Source: CALHRB01 sp964473465
GTDB taxonomy: Bacteria > Bacteroidota > Ignavibacteria > Kapaibacteriales > UBA2268
Reading direction: 5' to 3'
DNA length: 18,691 nt
Assembly (NCBI GenBank): GCA_964473465.1
Contig: CAYYPE010000025.1
Coordinates: forward strand, 1-18,691
The position numbers and the translations under genes were made by a program. Under the pieces are notes generated by a model. It was given only the letters and a program-made list of their open reading frames with translations, ran no database searches and was not told where the DNA came from. Of this stretch, positions 1 to 7,738 are shown in pieces (the first letter of the stretch is position 1; each line of letters starts with the position of its first letter).

Positions 1-1441
1 CTGCTGGAGTGATATGTTGAACTCTTAGGTTTATATTAACATAAGTTCCTAAAATATCAGCAAATGTCGAGGCAGGAAGAATTATATCAGCCATAGAAGT
101 CAAATTTGAATGATTATACCCAAGTACAATCAGATATTCCAATTCACCTAAATTTTTGAAAATTTCAGGATATTCTTCAAAATTTTCTTCCATCACCAAT
201 AGAACTTTAATATCCCCAGAGGCAATTTTTTCGCTCAAATTCTCAATCTTTACGGAATGAGAATCTGGCTTAATGCCGACTTCGACTGCTCCTGTTGAAT
301 TAGGGGTCTTATCGGAACATCTGAGAAAATCATCTTGAAAATTATCATCTATATGTTGGGGGAAATCAATATTTTTTATGTTAAGAAGTTTCGCTAATTT
401 CACCAAAATATAATTATCTTCATTTGTGGCTTTTGAAGAGCCAACAAACATAATTTGATGGGGATTATACTGTTTCAACCTAATTGCAACTTCTCCACAA
501 GCTTCATCTAAAGTCACTTTTTTAAGATTGCCGTCAATTTTTATATATGGATCGGTTATCCTGTTATTATTAACAAACTCATATTGGGTTAGTCTTCCAT
601 AATCACACATCCAGAATTTATTTACGTAGGGATTTGGTCTTGGCTCTATTCTTAGAATTTCATTATTTCGAATCCCAAGCTTGGTATTACACCCTCTTGC
701 ACAACCCGGACAGATTGAATCATTAAAGCTCATATCCCAAACACGGGATTTAAACCTGAAATCCTTACTCGTTAAAGCCCCAACAGGACAAATATCAATA
801 ACATTCATTGAATAGGGACTATCAAATTCCTTGTTCTCGAACAATTCAATTGTAACATGGTCACCTCGCTGGACAAATGTCAATACATCCTGATGAGCTA
901 CCTCCTTAGCAAAACGAATACATCTTGAGCAGGAAATACAACGTTCGGCATCAAAAAGGACGTTTGGTCCCCAGCTTTGTCTTTTAGGTTTATGGTTTTT
1001 GGTTTCTATAAACCTGCTCATCCCTTTAGAATGATTGAAAGCATATTCCTGAAGCTTACACTGCCCCGCCTCATCACATATAGGACAATCAAGGGGATGG
1101 TTAATTAAAAGAAACTCCATAACAGCTTCCTGAGCATTTATTGCAGCTTCGGATTTAGTTCGGACATGCATGCCTTCGCTAACAGGAGTGGCACATGCTA
1201 TTTGTAATTTAGGAAAGTAGCTTATTTCTGGTTTTCCTGAACTATCAACTGCAATGGTTCCATTCGGTAATCTTTTGGGCATACCAACTTCCACAAGACA
1301 CATTCTGCAATTTCCGGCTACTGTCAATTCAGGATGCCAGCAAAAATGAGGAATGTCTATTCCGTTTTCGAAAGCCACTTCGATTATTGTCTTGTTTGGC
1401 TTAGCTTCAATTAATTTATCGTCTATATAAATATGTGGCAT
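1..1441 (-). CDS. nuoG: NADH-quinone oxidoreductase subunit G, C-terminus cut by window edge
   Basis: This is the large iron-sulfur subunit of respiratory complex I, which passes electrons from the NADH module towards quinone at the cytoplasmic face of the membrane. About 480 residues are visible and the frame stays open at the left edge, so the C-terminus is missing. The cluster ligands are seen directly: a 2Fe-2S set (C34, C45, C48, C83), the His-ligated 4Fe-4S set (H115-x3-C119-x2-C122-x5-C128), a third set (C168, C171, C174, C218 in CPVGAL), and a molybdopterin-type N7 set (C244, C247, C251, C279). The start of a molybdopterin-oxidoreductase-like domain follows. The ATG at 1441 is preceded by a good Shine-Dalgarno (AGAGGTG). 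The gene lies 76 bp downstream of gmk on the same strand. A formate dehydrogenase or Hox-type homologue is possible, but the order of all four cluster motifs fits NuoG best. Confidence 0.9.
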   Translation of the reverse strand, partial: MPHIYIDDKLIEAKPNKTIIEVAFENGIDIPHFCWHPELTVAGNCRMCLVEVGMPKRLPNGTIAVDSSGKPEISYFPKLQIACATPVSEGMHVRTKSEAAINAQEAVMEFLLINHPLDCPICDEAGQCKLQEYAFNHSKGMSRFIETKNHKPKRQSWGPNVLFDAERCISCSRCIRFAKEVAHQDVLTFVQRGDHVTIELFENKEFDSPYSMNVIDICPVGALTSKDFRFKSRVWDMSFNDSICPGCARGCNTKLGIRNNEILRIEPRPNPYVNKFWMCDYGRLTQYEFVNNNRITDPYIKIDGNLKKVTLDEACGEVAIRLKQYNPHQIMFVGSSKATNEDNYILVKLAKLLNIKNIDFPQHIDDNFQDDFLRCSDKTPNSTGAVEVGIKPDSHSVKIENLSEKIASGDIKVLLVMEENFEEYPEIFKNLGELEYLIVLGYNHSNLTSMADIILPASTFADILGTYVNINLRVQHITPA

Positions 1442-1517
1442 TTATTATTTCACCTCTTTTACTTATTTTCCGTTATTCAAAACATATAAATTACAAAAAA
1501 AGCTTGATTTTTTAAAC

Positions 1518-2087
1518 TCATTCTGACTGAAAAATATTATTTCTGACTATATATTCAACTTCTTTCAATGTCTTATCTAATTTATCATTCACTACTACAT
1601 AATCAAATTTATCTTTCATCTCAAGTTCCATTCTGAACCGATTGATCCTTTTATCTAATTGTTCTTTTGTCTCAGTTTTTCTCTCACTTAATCTTTTCTT
1701 TAAAGTTTCTATATCAGGTGGCATCAAAAAAATCAGTAGTGCTTCTTTAGGGTAAGCATTCTTAATTGAAATGGCACCTTTGACATCAACATCGAAAAGC
1801 AATATTTTATCGTTCTTTAATGCTTCGTCTATCTCGGAATATAATGTTCCATAATAATTTCCATAAATCTCTTCATATTCAACAAGCTCATCATTTCTAA
1901 TTTTTTCAGTGAATTCTTCTTTGCTTAGAAAATAATAATCTCTTCCGTTTACCTCGTTATCTCTTTTTTGTCTTGTAGTTGCAGAAATTGAAAATTTTAA
2001 TTCAGAGAAAGTAGATAACAAATGCTTTGCTACTGTTGTTTTTCCACCTCCACTTGGTGCCGAAAGAACAATCAATCTCTTTTTCAT
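1518..2087 (-). CDS. gmk: Guanylate kinase
   Basis: Guanylate kinase phosphorylates GMP to GDP with ATP in the cytosol, an essential step of guanine nucleotide supply. The 189-residue product has the P-loop SAPSGGGKTT near residues 9-18. The family signature follows at about 37-54 (TTRQKRD...NGRDYYFL), which binds GMP. Length and order match bacterial Gmk. I place the start at the ATG at 2087, because MKKRLIVLSAPSGGGKTT is the usual N-terminus. The frame is open up to a TTG at 2120, but that TTG lies inside a TAnnTTTG promoter-like box, which makes the longer form unlikely. The gene is divergent from the Gfo/Idh/MocA oxidoreductase and is followed by nuoG on the same strand; co-transcription with nuoG is possible but not proved. 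Confidence 0.93.
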   Translation of the reverse strand: MKKRLIVLSAPSGGGKTTVAKHLLSTFSELKFSISATTRQKRDNEVNGRDYYFLSKEEFTEKIRNDELVEYEEIYGNYYGTLYSEIDEALKNDKILLFDVDVKGAISIKNAYPKEALLIFLMPPDIETLKKRLSERKTETKEQLDKRINRFRMELEMKDKFDYVVVNDKLDKTLKEVEYIVRNNIFQSE

Positions 2088-2117
2088 AAAAAAATTAAAT
2101 CCCAACATTTCAAATGA

Positions 2118-2125
2118 CAAATATA
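2118..2125 (-). promoter_or_regulatory. Possible -7 promoter box for gmk
   Basis: On the minus strand this reads TATATTTG, a full match to the Bacteroidota -7 consensus TAnnTTTG. It would start transcription near 2110, about 25 nt before the chosen gmk ATG. A TTTTTG lies upstream, but at a spacing longer than the usual 17-19 nt, so the -33 element is not convincing. Such a box can arise by chance in AT-rich DNA. Confidence 0.3.
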
Positions 2126-2168
2126 TGAATTCGCATATTAAGATTTAATTCAAAAACATTTTTTTAAT

Positions 2169-2176
2169 TAATTTTG
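2169..2176 (+). promoter_or_regulatory. Possible -7 promoter box for the Gfo/Idh/MocA gene
   Basis: The sequence TAATTTTG fits TAnnTTTG and lies 19 nt before the ATG at 2196, which would give a very short leader. No clear -33 element is seen. Chance occurrence in this AT-rich leader cannot be excluded. Confidence 0.22.
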
Positions 2177-2195
2177 TTTTTTTTCTTCTTCGATT

Positions 2196-3191
2196 ATGGA
2201 TAAAATAAAAATTGGAGTTATAGGAACGGGGCATCTCGGTAAAATCCACACAAAACTGTGGAAAAATAATACAAATATTGAACTTATTGGTGTTTATGAT
2301 ATTGAAGTTGAAAAAGCTGAACAGGTTGCCAATGAATTTGGATGTTACTCATTTAAAGACATTGATTCTTTGCTGGAAAATGTTAATGCTGTTACAATTG
2401 CAACAACGACAACTTCACATTTTGAAATATCCAGAAAAGCAATACTGAAAGGTATTCATTGCCTGATTGAGAAACCATTGACTCAAACCTATTCCGAAGC
2501 AGTAGAGTTAATTAAAATAGCAAAGGAAACTGATGTAAAAATTCAAGTTGGTCACGTCGAAAGGTTCAATCCAGCTTTGATTTCTTTAAGGCAATATCAA
2601 CTTCAACCTTTATTTATTGAAGCACACAGACTTAGCCAATTTAAACCAAGAGCTACTGATGTATCAGTTGTTCTTGATTTAATGATTCATGATATAGATA
2701 TAATGCTCTGGTTGATTAAATCAAAAGTGAAAAATATATATGCAAACGGAGTGTCGGTTCTTACTGAAACCACCGACATTGCAAACGCAAGAATTACATT
2801 TGAAAATGGTGCTGTTGCTAACTTAACTTCTTCACGTATCACCGCAAAACCTATGAGAAAAATGAGGTTATTTCAAAAAAATGCTTATATTTCAATTGAC
2901 TTTGCAAAACAAGATGTTGAGGTTTTCAGATTACTTAAAGACGGAGAAACCAGCACTGGCTTTGCTATACCCGCCTCGATGCTTGGGGCTATTGACGAAG
3001 CTATAAAAAATCAAAAAATTGTATTTGAGAAGCCTAAAGTAATTCCAATAAATGCCATCGAAGAAGAACAAAAATGTTTTATTGAATCCATTATAGATAA
3101 TTCACCGATTACAGTAAGTGCCGAAGATGCGGCAGAAGCTATAAGAATTGCTGAACTTATTTCAAATCAAATCAATGAAAATCTTAGTTAA
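2196..3191 (+). CDS. Gfo/Idh/MocA family NAD(P)-dependent oxidoreductase, possibly UDP-sugar acting
   Basis: This 331-residue protein is a two-domain dehydrogenase. The N-terminal Rossmann fold shows GTGHLG at residues 10-15 for NAD(P) binding. The family EKP motif is at 92-94, with the catalytic-type lysine K93, and a second active-site motif DLMIHDID lies around 161-168, with H165. The stretch GHVERFNPA at 119-127 is typical of the branch that includes UDP-N-acetylglucosamine 3-dehydrogenases (GnnA-like) and lipid A-linked homologues. The substrate is therefore plausibly a nucleotide sugar, but no partner aminotransferase is present in the window. No Shine-Dalgarno is visible. The gene is divergent from gmk, and its stop overlaps the end of the convergent lipoprotein gene by 8 bp. 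Family assignment is firm; substrate is a guess. Confidence 0.85.
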   Translation: MDKIKIGVIGTGHLGKIHTKLWKNNTNIELIGVYDIEVEKAEQVANEFGCYSFKDIDSLLENVNAVTIATTTTSHFEISRKAILKGIHCLIEKPLTQTYSEAVELIKIAKETDVKIQVGHVERFNPALISLRQYQLQPLFIEAHRLSQFKPRATDVSVVLDLMIHDIDIMLWLIKSKVKNIYANGVSVLTETTDIANARITFENGAVANLTSSRITAKPMRKMRLFQKNAYISIDFAKQDVEVFRLLKDGETSTGFAIPASMLGAIDEAIKNQKIVFEKPKVIPINAIEEEQKCFIESIIDNSPITVSAEDAAEAIRIAELISNQINENLS

Positions 3192-3582
3192 CTTTAGATA
3201 AAGTCAAATTCTGGGCAGGATATTCCATAGTGTTGATTGTTCCTATAATCATCTTGTTATTTGTTGCAGATAGATTGCCATTATAAGTTAACCCTGTAAT
3301 TCCAGAAAAAACAAGATTCAATGTAGGATTTTTGAAGGTTCCTGAGACAGTAACATTTGTTTCTTGAGGTATTCCGGCAACTGAAACATAAAAAGTTCCA
3401 TTCCCGGAAACATTTCCATTACTTTCTGACAAATTGAGTTTTAAGCCAAGTTTTATTGATACCTGATATGTAGCTTCACCTTCCCATCTTCCAGTTATCA
3501 ATGACTGATTTGTATTTGATGAATTATCCGAACAAGCAATTAGCAAAAATATTATTAAAATTGATTGGATCAATATTTTCAT
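3184..3582 (-). CDS. Small hypothetical lipoprotein
   Basis: The 132-residue product begins with a lipoprotein signal: a positively charged start, a hydrophobic stretch and the lipobox LIAC with the lipidated cysteine at residue 17. The mature part is rich in Gly, Asn, Thr and Ser and has alternating patterns such as GTFYVSVAG and NVTVSGTF, which suggests a small all-beta domain. I do not recognise a named family. A good Shine-Dalgarno (AGGAGA) stands 5 nt before the ATG, stronger than most in this window. The gene is 53 bp downstream of ligA on the same strand and its 3' end overlaps the convergent oxidoreductase gene by 8 bp. Location in the inner leaflet of the outer membrane is an inference from the lipobox. 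Confidence 0.75.
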   Translation of the reverse strand: MKILIQSILIIFLLIACSDNSSNTNQSLITGRWEGEATYQVSIKLGLKLNLSESNGNVSGNGTFYVSVAGIPQETNVTVSGTFKNPTLNLVFSGITGLTYNGNLSATNNKMIIGTINTMEYPAQNLTLSKVN

Positions 3583-3635
3583 TTTTCTCCTCTTATATAT
3601 GAAATTAAAATTTAATTAACTATTAACTCTACATT

Positions 3636-5690
3636 TCATTGTTTATTCAAAATATTTTCAATAAATTCCTCCTCATTTATCACTTTTACTCCAAGTTTTA
3701 AAGCATTATTATATTTACTTCCGGGATTCTCACCAACTACAACGTAGTCAGTATTTTTACTAACGGAACTTGTTACCTTCCCACCTAATGCTTCAATTTT
3801 TTGCTTTGCCTCATTTCTTGTCATTGAGCTCAATTCACCAGTTAAAACAAATGTTTGACCTGCTAATTTATTAGACGTCATTGTTAATTCTTCGTCTGAC
3901 ATACTAAAGTTAACACCATAAGCCAATAACCTGTCAATGATTTCTTGCTCTTTGGGGTCATTAAAAAAACTGACGACAGAATGAGCCATCTTGTTTCCAA
4001 TTTCATGAATTGAAATCAAGTCCTCAAAAGTTGCTTTTCTTAAATTTTCAATATTTTTAAAATTAAAAGCAAGTATATTTGAAGCACCTTCGCCAATGAA
4101 CCTTATGCCAAGAGCAAATAAAACACGGTTGAAAGTTTGCCTTTTACTTGTCTCAATAGAATTAATCAGATTTTCTACACTTTTTTCTCCAAATTTTTCC
4201 AGCTTGGTCAATTCATCCTTATATTTATACAATTCATATATGTCAGCAATATTTTTCAACATTCCTAATGATACTAACCTGTCAATTATTTTTTCACCCA
4301 AACCTTCTATGCTCATCGCATTTCTTGAGGCAAAATGTTCAATTCTTTTTCTAATCTGCCATGGACATTCGGGATTGTTGCAATAGTAATTTGCCTCTCC
4401 TTCGGGTCTGACCAAAGGTGATTTTAGCTCACACGGACATATTTCCGGAAAAACGAATTGTTTTGTCTCCTGCGTTCTTTTCTCGGTTACAACACCGGAA
4501 ACTTTGGGAATAACATCACCTCCCTTTTCAATGATGACAATATCCCCAATTCTTATATCTTTTTCCTTAATATAATCATAATTATGCAACGTTGCCCTAC
4601 TAATAGTTGAACCGGCAAGAAACACAGGTTCAAGCTCTGCAACGGGGGTAACAACACCAGTTCTTCCAATTTGTAATGTAATATCCAGTAATTTTGTTTC
4701 TGATTTTTCTGGCTCATACTTGAATGCAATTGCCCATCGGGGTGATCTTGCAATTGTCCCTAATATTTCCTGCTGCTTCAGGGAATCCACCTTGATTACA
4801 ATGCCGTCTATCTGAAAAGGCAAGGTAGATCTCTGCTTATCCCATATTTCTATATATTCAAATACTTCTTGTATGTTTTCACAAAGTTTATATGAATATC
4901 CAACAGGAAAACCAAGTTTTTTAAGCAATTCGATATTTTCGAACTGGCTTTCGAGCTGAACTTCTCTAGAAAATAAATAATACGTAACCAATTTTAAGGG
5001 TCTTGTTGCTACATAATTAGGATCTAAGCTTTTCAATGTTCCGGAAGCTAAATTTCTGGGATTTGCATAGGGTTTTTCATCATTTTCTATCCTTTCCTCA
5101 TTTATTTTTAAAAAGTCACTTTCAAGCATATATATTTCACCACGAACCTCGAAATTCTGAAGTTTTTCACCCTTATAATAAACCTCATTAACTTTCAGAG
5201 GAAGATTTTTTATCGTCTTGATATTTGCTGTAACATCATCACCTTTTATACCATCTCCTCGGGTAGCAGCTAATTCAAAAGTTCCATTCCTGAATATAAT
5301 ACTTACTGCCAAACCATCATATTTAAGTTCAGCAACATACTTCACGGTCTGGCTTCCAAGAATATCTATAACCCTCCGCTCAAAATCCAGTATCTCTTCT
5401 TTTGTATAAGTATTAGCAAGGGAAAGCATCGGTCTTGAGTGAACAACTGATTTAAATTCTTTTAAGGGTTGCTCGCCGATTCTCTGTGTTGCAGAATTTT
5501 TATCATAGAATTCAGGATATTGTTTTTCTAATTCTTCTAATTCTTTGTATAATTTATCATACTCATAATCACTAATTAATGGCTGCGATTCTACGTAATA
5601 AGCATAATCATATTTCCTGATTAACTCTCGTAACTCATTTATTCGATTAAAAGCATCATTATTTGAAATATTAGCAGAAAATAAATCCAT
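3636..5690 (-). CDS. ligA: NAD+-dependent DNA ligase
   Basis: LigA seals nicks in DNA during replication and repair, using NAD+ as the adenylate donor. The 684-residue protein is full length for the family. In order it shows the NAD-binding Ia region at about 15-45 (YDYAYYVESQPLISDYEYD) and the adenylation motif ELKYDG with catalytic K123. Further nucleotidyltransferase motifs include GEIYM (184-188) and DGIVIKV (295-301). An OB fold, a zinc finger (C418, C420, C437, C442) and helix-hairpin-helix repeats (about 455-570) come next. A BRCT domain (about 607-684, containing FVLTGEL) closes the protein. The zinc finger is unusual: the first two cysteines are one residue apart (C-P-C) rather than two. 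The gene starts 9 bp after the glmM-like stop, so they form an operon. Confidence 0.96.
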   Translation of the reverse strand: MDLFSANISNNDAFNRINELRELIRKYDYAYYVESQPLISDYEYDKLYKELEELEKQYPEFYDKNSATQRIGEQPLKEFKSVVHSRPMLSLANTYTKEEILDFERRVIDILGSQTVKYVAELKYDGLAVSIIFRNGTFELAATRGDGIKGDDVTANIKTIKNLPLKVNEVYYKGEKLQNFEVRGEIYMLESDFLKINEERIENDEKPYANPRNLASGTLKSLDPNYVATRPLKLVTYYLFSREVQLESQFENIELLKKLGFPVGYSYKLCENIQEVFEYIEIWDKQRSTLPFQIDGIVIKVDSLKQQEILGTIARSPRWAIAFKYEPEKSETKLLDITLQIGRTGVVTPVAELEPVFLAGSTISRATLHNYDYIKEKDIRIGDIVIIEKGGDVIPKVSGVVTEKRTQETKQFVFPEICPCELKSPLVRPEGEANYYCNNPECPWQIRKRIEHFASRNAMSIEGLGEKIIDRLVSLGMLKNIADIYELYKYKDELTKLEKFGEKSVENLINSIETSKRQTFNRVLFALGIRFIGEGASNILAFNFKNIENLRKATFEDLISIHEIGNKMAHSVVSFFNDPKEQEIIDRLLAYGVNFSMSDEELTMTSNKLAGQTFVLTGELSSMTRNEAKQKIEALGGKVTSSVSKNTDYVVVGENPGSKYNNALKLGVKVINEEEFIENILNKQ

Positions 5691-5699
5691 ATTGTGTTA

Positions 5700-7070
5700 C
5701 TATATCAAATTTAATACTTGATTAGCTAAATTTATTGCTTTATTTTCATCAATCGCTTCTGAAATTACTCTCACAATCGGTTCAGTGTTTGAAGCTCTTA
5801 ACTGAACCCAGCCATTAATCAAATTAATTTTTATACCATCTTCCATTATTATTTCAGCATCGGGAAATTCGTTGATGATTTTTTCAATAATCTGCTCCAA
5901 ACTTCCTTGAAACTCTTTTTTGAATTTAAGCATTTTATATTTTGGTAATTGCTCTGATAAATTGCTTAATGATTGATTTTTTAAGGCTAATAAAGACAAT
6001 ATAAGGGCTGTTCCTACAAGAGAATCCCGTCCATAATGAGATTCAGGCAAGATTACTCCACCGCTTCCCTCACCACCGATAATAGCACCAACCTCTTTCA
6101 TCTTTTTGACGACGTTGATCTCCCCCACCGCAGACCTTATTACTGCTCCTCCTAACTTTTCAGTAACATCGTCAACCATCCTCGTCGTTGATAAATTAAC
6201 GACAACCTTTGGTTTGCTATTTTTTAAATCAAAATCGTCTAAATTTTCAAGGACACATTGAGTGGCTAAAGTGATTGTTTTCTCTTCTCCAATAGGTTTG
6301 CCTGATTCATCAATCAATACCAACCTGTCTGCATCTGGATCAACAGCAATACCTAAATCAGCTTTATTTTCTATGACAGAATTAGCAAGGTCTGATAAAT
6401 TTTCGGAAAGAGGTTCAGGAATGTGAGGAAAAATACCGGTTCCATCGCAGTATAAGGGTATGACTTCACACCCAAGTGTTGCAAGTAGAGAGGTTATAGC
6501 GACAGAACCGGACGAATTAACTGCATCAACAACAATCTTTAATTTTCTCTCTTTTAATTTATTCAGAACATCAGAATTTCTGAATACACTCAAATTTAAA
6601 ATCGAATTAATATGGGAATTTATTGCAGTATTATTTATTTCTATGTCAGAAAATTGAAAATCTTCTTTAAAAGAAAAATCTTTTGTGTCATAAATTTTCC
6701 ATAGATTCTTATTCTCAGACCCATCAAGAAATACTCCATCTCTATTCAAAAATTTTAATCCATTCCATTGACTGGGATTATGAGATGCTGTGATTATTAT
6801 CCCGCCCACAGCTTCACTTTTCTCCACAAATAATTGAACCGTAGGAGTTGGCACAACTCCAAGGGCTATGACTTCTCTGCCACAAGCCATTAATGTACCA
6901 AGAACTATATTTTCAATCCATTTCCCTGAAGGTCTTCCATCTCGACCAATAATTATCTTCCCCGCAGGCAAGTATTTTGCAAATGACGATGAATAATTCG
7001 ATATCAATTCGGGAGTTAAACCATCACCCAATGTAGCTCTTAAACCTGATATTGACCTTATAACTGGCAT
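5700..7070 (-). CDS. glmM: Alpha-D-phosphohexomutase, probably phosphoglucosamine mutase
   Basis: This 456-residue enzyme belongs to the alpha-D-phosphohexomutase superfamily, which moves a phosphate between the 6 and 1 positions of a hexose via a phosphoserine. The four family landmarks are visible: the phosphoserine loop TASHNP with S96, the metal-binding loop DPDADR (244-249), the sugar-specificity loop GGEGSGG (332-338) and the phosphate-binding loop RASNTEP (425-431). The N-terminus (SISGLRATLGDGLTP) and the QWNGLKF after the active loop resemble the Bacteroidota proteins annotated as GlmM, which make glucosamine-1-phosphate for peptidoglycan and LPS. Phosphomannomutase/phosphoglucomutase activity cannot be ruled out from sequence alone. 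The gene leads an operon with ligA (9 bp gap) and is divergent from the MauE-like gene. Confidence 0.8.
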   Translation of the reverse strand: MPVIRSISGLRATLGDGLTPELISNYSSSFAKYLPAGKIIIGRDGRPSGKWIENIVLGTLMACGREVIALGVVPTPTVQLFVEKSEAVGGIIITASHNPSQWNGLKFLNRDGVFLDGSENKNLWKIYDTKDFSFKEDFQFSDIEINNTAINSHINSILNLSVFRNSDVLNKLKERKLKIVVDAVNSSGSVAITSLLATLGCEVIPLYCDGTGIFPHIPEPLSENLSDLANSVIENKADLGIAVDPDADRLVLIDESGKPIGEEKTITLATQCVLENLDDFDLKNSKPKVVVNLSTTRMVDDVTEKLGGAVIRSAVGEINVVKKMKEVGAIIGGEGSGGVILPESHYGRDSLVGTALILSLLALKNQSLSNLSEQLPKYKMLKFKKEFQGSLEQIIEKIINEFPDAEIIMEDGIKINLINGWVQLRASNTEPIVRVISEAIDENKAINLANQVLNLI

Positions 7071-7226
7071 CTTAATAATTTTTTTTTAAACAAAAATCCA
7101 ATTTAATAAAAAATTTTTAGGCATTATATAATTTATAGTTAGAATAAATAATAAATCTCCTTATTTCATTTTTTTTCAATAAGATTTTTTTTTTTTAGTC
7201 TTTTAATATTTTAAGAAAAATTCTAT

Positions 7227-7676
7227 ATGAAAAAAATTCTGGAAAATGATTATTTAAATGTTATCGTAAGACTCTTCTTAGGCGTTTTTTTCCTTTTAGC
7301 AGCACTTGGTAAAGCTGCAGAACCTGCACTTTTTGCTAAAGAAATTGCCAATTACGCTATAGTTCCAGAACCACTTATCAATCTTGTTGCTTTATTTATT
7401 CCTTGGACAGAGCTTGTTGTATCTATTTTTCTGATTTTTGGAATTAGATTAAAATCCAGTTCTGCTATCACCTCTATACTATTATTGATATTTATAGGTG
7501 CAGTTGGTTCTGCTATGGCACGAGGTTTAGACATCAACTGTGGTTGTTTCTCTCAAAAAATACAATATGTAGGATGGCCTAAAATACTTGAAAATGTCGG
7601 ACTTTTATTGCTTTCTTTGTATCTTTTCTTTTCACCTGCAAAAAAATTTACTGTAGAAAACTTAGTCGAAAAATAA
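7227..7676 (+). CDS. MauE/DoxX-like integral membrane protein
   Basis: The 149-residue product is predicted to cross the inner membrane four times, at about 10-30, 48-72, 78-98 and 120-136. After the third helix it carries the motif DINCGCFS with C105 and C107, the hallmark of the MauE group within the DoxX-like superfamily. In methylotrophs MauE is needed for maturation of methylamine dehydrogenase, with disulfide formation as the suggested role. Here there is no mau cluster, so a general thiol or quinone-linked redox role in the periplasm is more likely, as an inference. No thioredoxin-like partner is next to it. The upstream 156 bp, shared with the divergent glmM-like gene, are almost pure A/T tracts with no promoter I can name. 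The gene ends head-on with the large surface protein gene, with a hairpin between them. Confidence 0.75.
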   Translation: MKKILENDYLNVIVRLFLGVFFLLAALGKAAEPALFAKEIANYAIVPEPLINLVALFIPWTELVVSIFLIFGIRLKSSSAITSILLLIFIGAVGSAMARGLDINCGCFSQKIQYVGWPKILENVGLLLLSLYLFFSPAKKFTVENLVEK

Positions 7677-7687
7677 TCAAATATACA

Positions 7688-7720
7688 AAGGGGCTATCAC
7701 AAGTATCGGGACAACCCCTT
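7688..7720 (-). terminator. Hairpin terminator between convergent genes
   Basis: On the minus strand AAGGGGTTGTC pairs with GATAGCCCCTT across an 11-nt loop, giving 11 pairs including two G-U wobbles. A T-rich run (TTTGTATATTTG) follows. The plus-strand version has mismatches where the minus RNA has wobbles, so the hairpin is stronger for transcripts of the large surface protein gene, although it may serve both directions. It lies 18 bp beyond that gene's stop. Confidence 0.65.
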
Positions 7721-7738
7721 GAATTCTAACAAAATATT

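Noticed and set aside
1485..1517. Terminator between gmk and nuoG
   Set aside because: Only an A-tract/T-tract pairing around TCAAGC is present on the minus strand, without GC pairs. A real intrinsic terminator is not supported.
2088..2120. Longer gmk starting at a TTG at 2120
   Set aside because: The extra residues (MSFEMLGFNFF) are not part of the family, and the TTG overlaps a TAnnTTTG promoter-like box. The ATG at 2087 gives the standard N-terminus.
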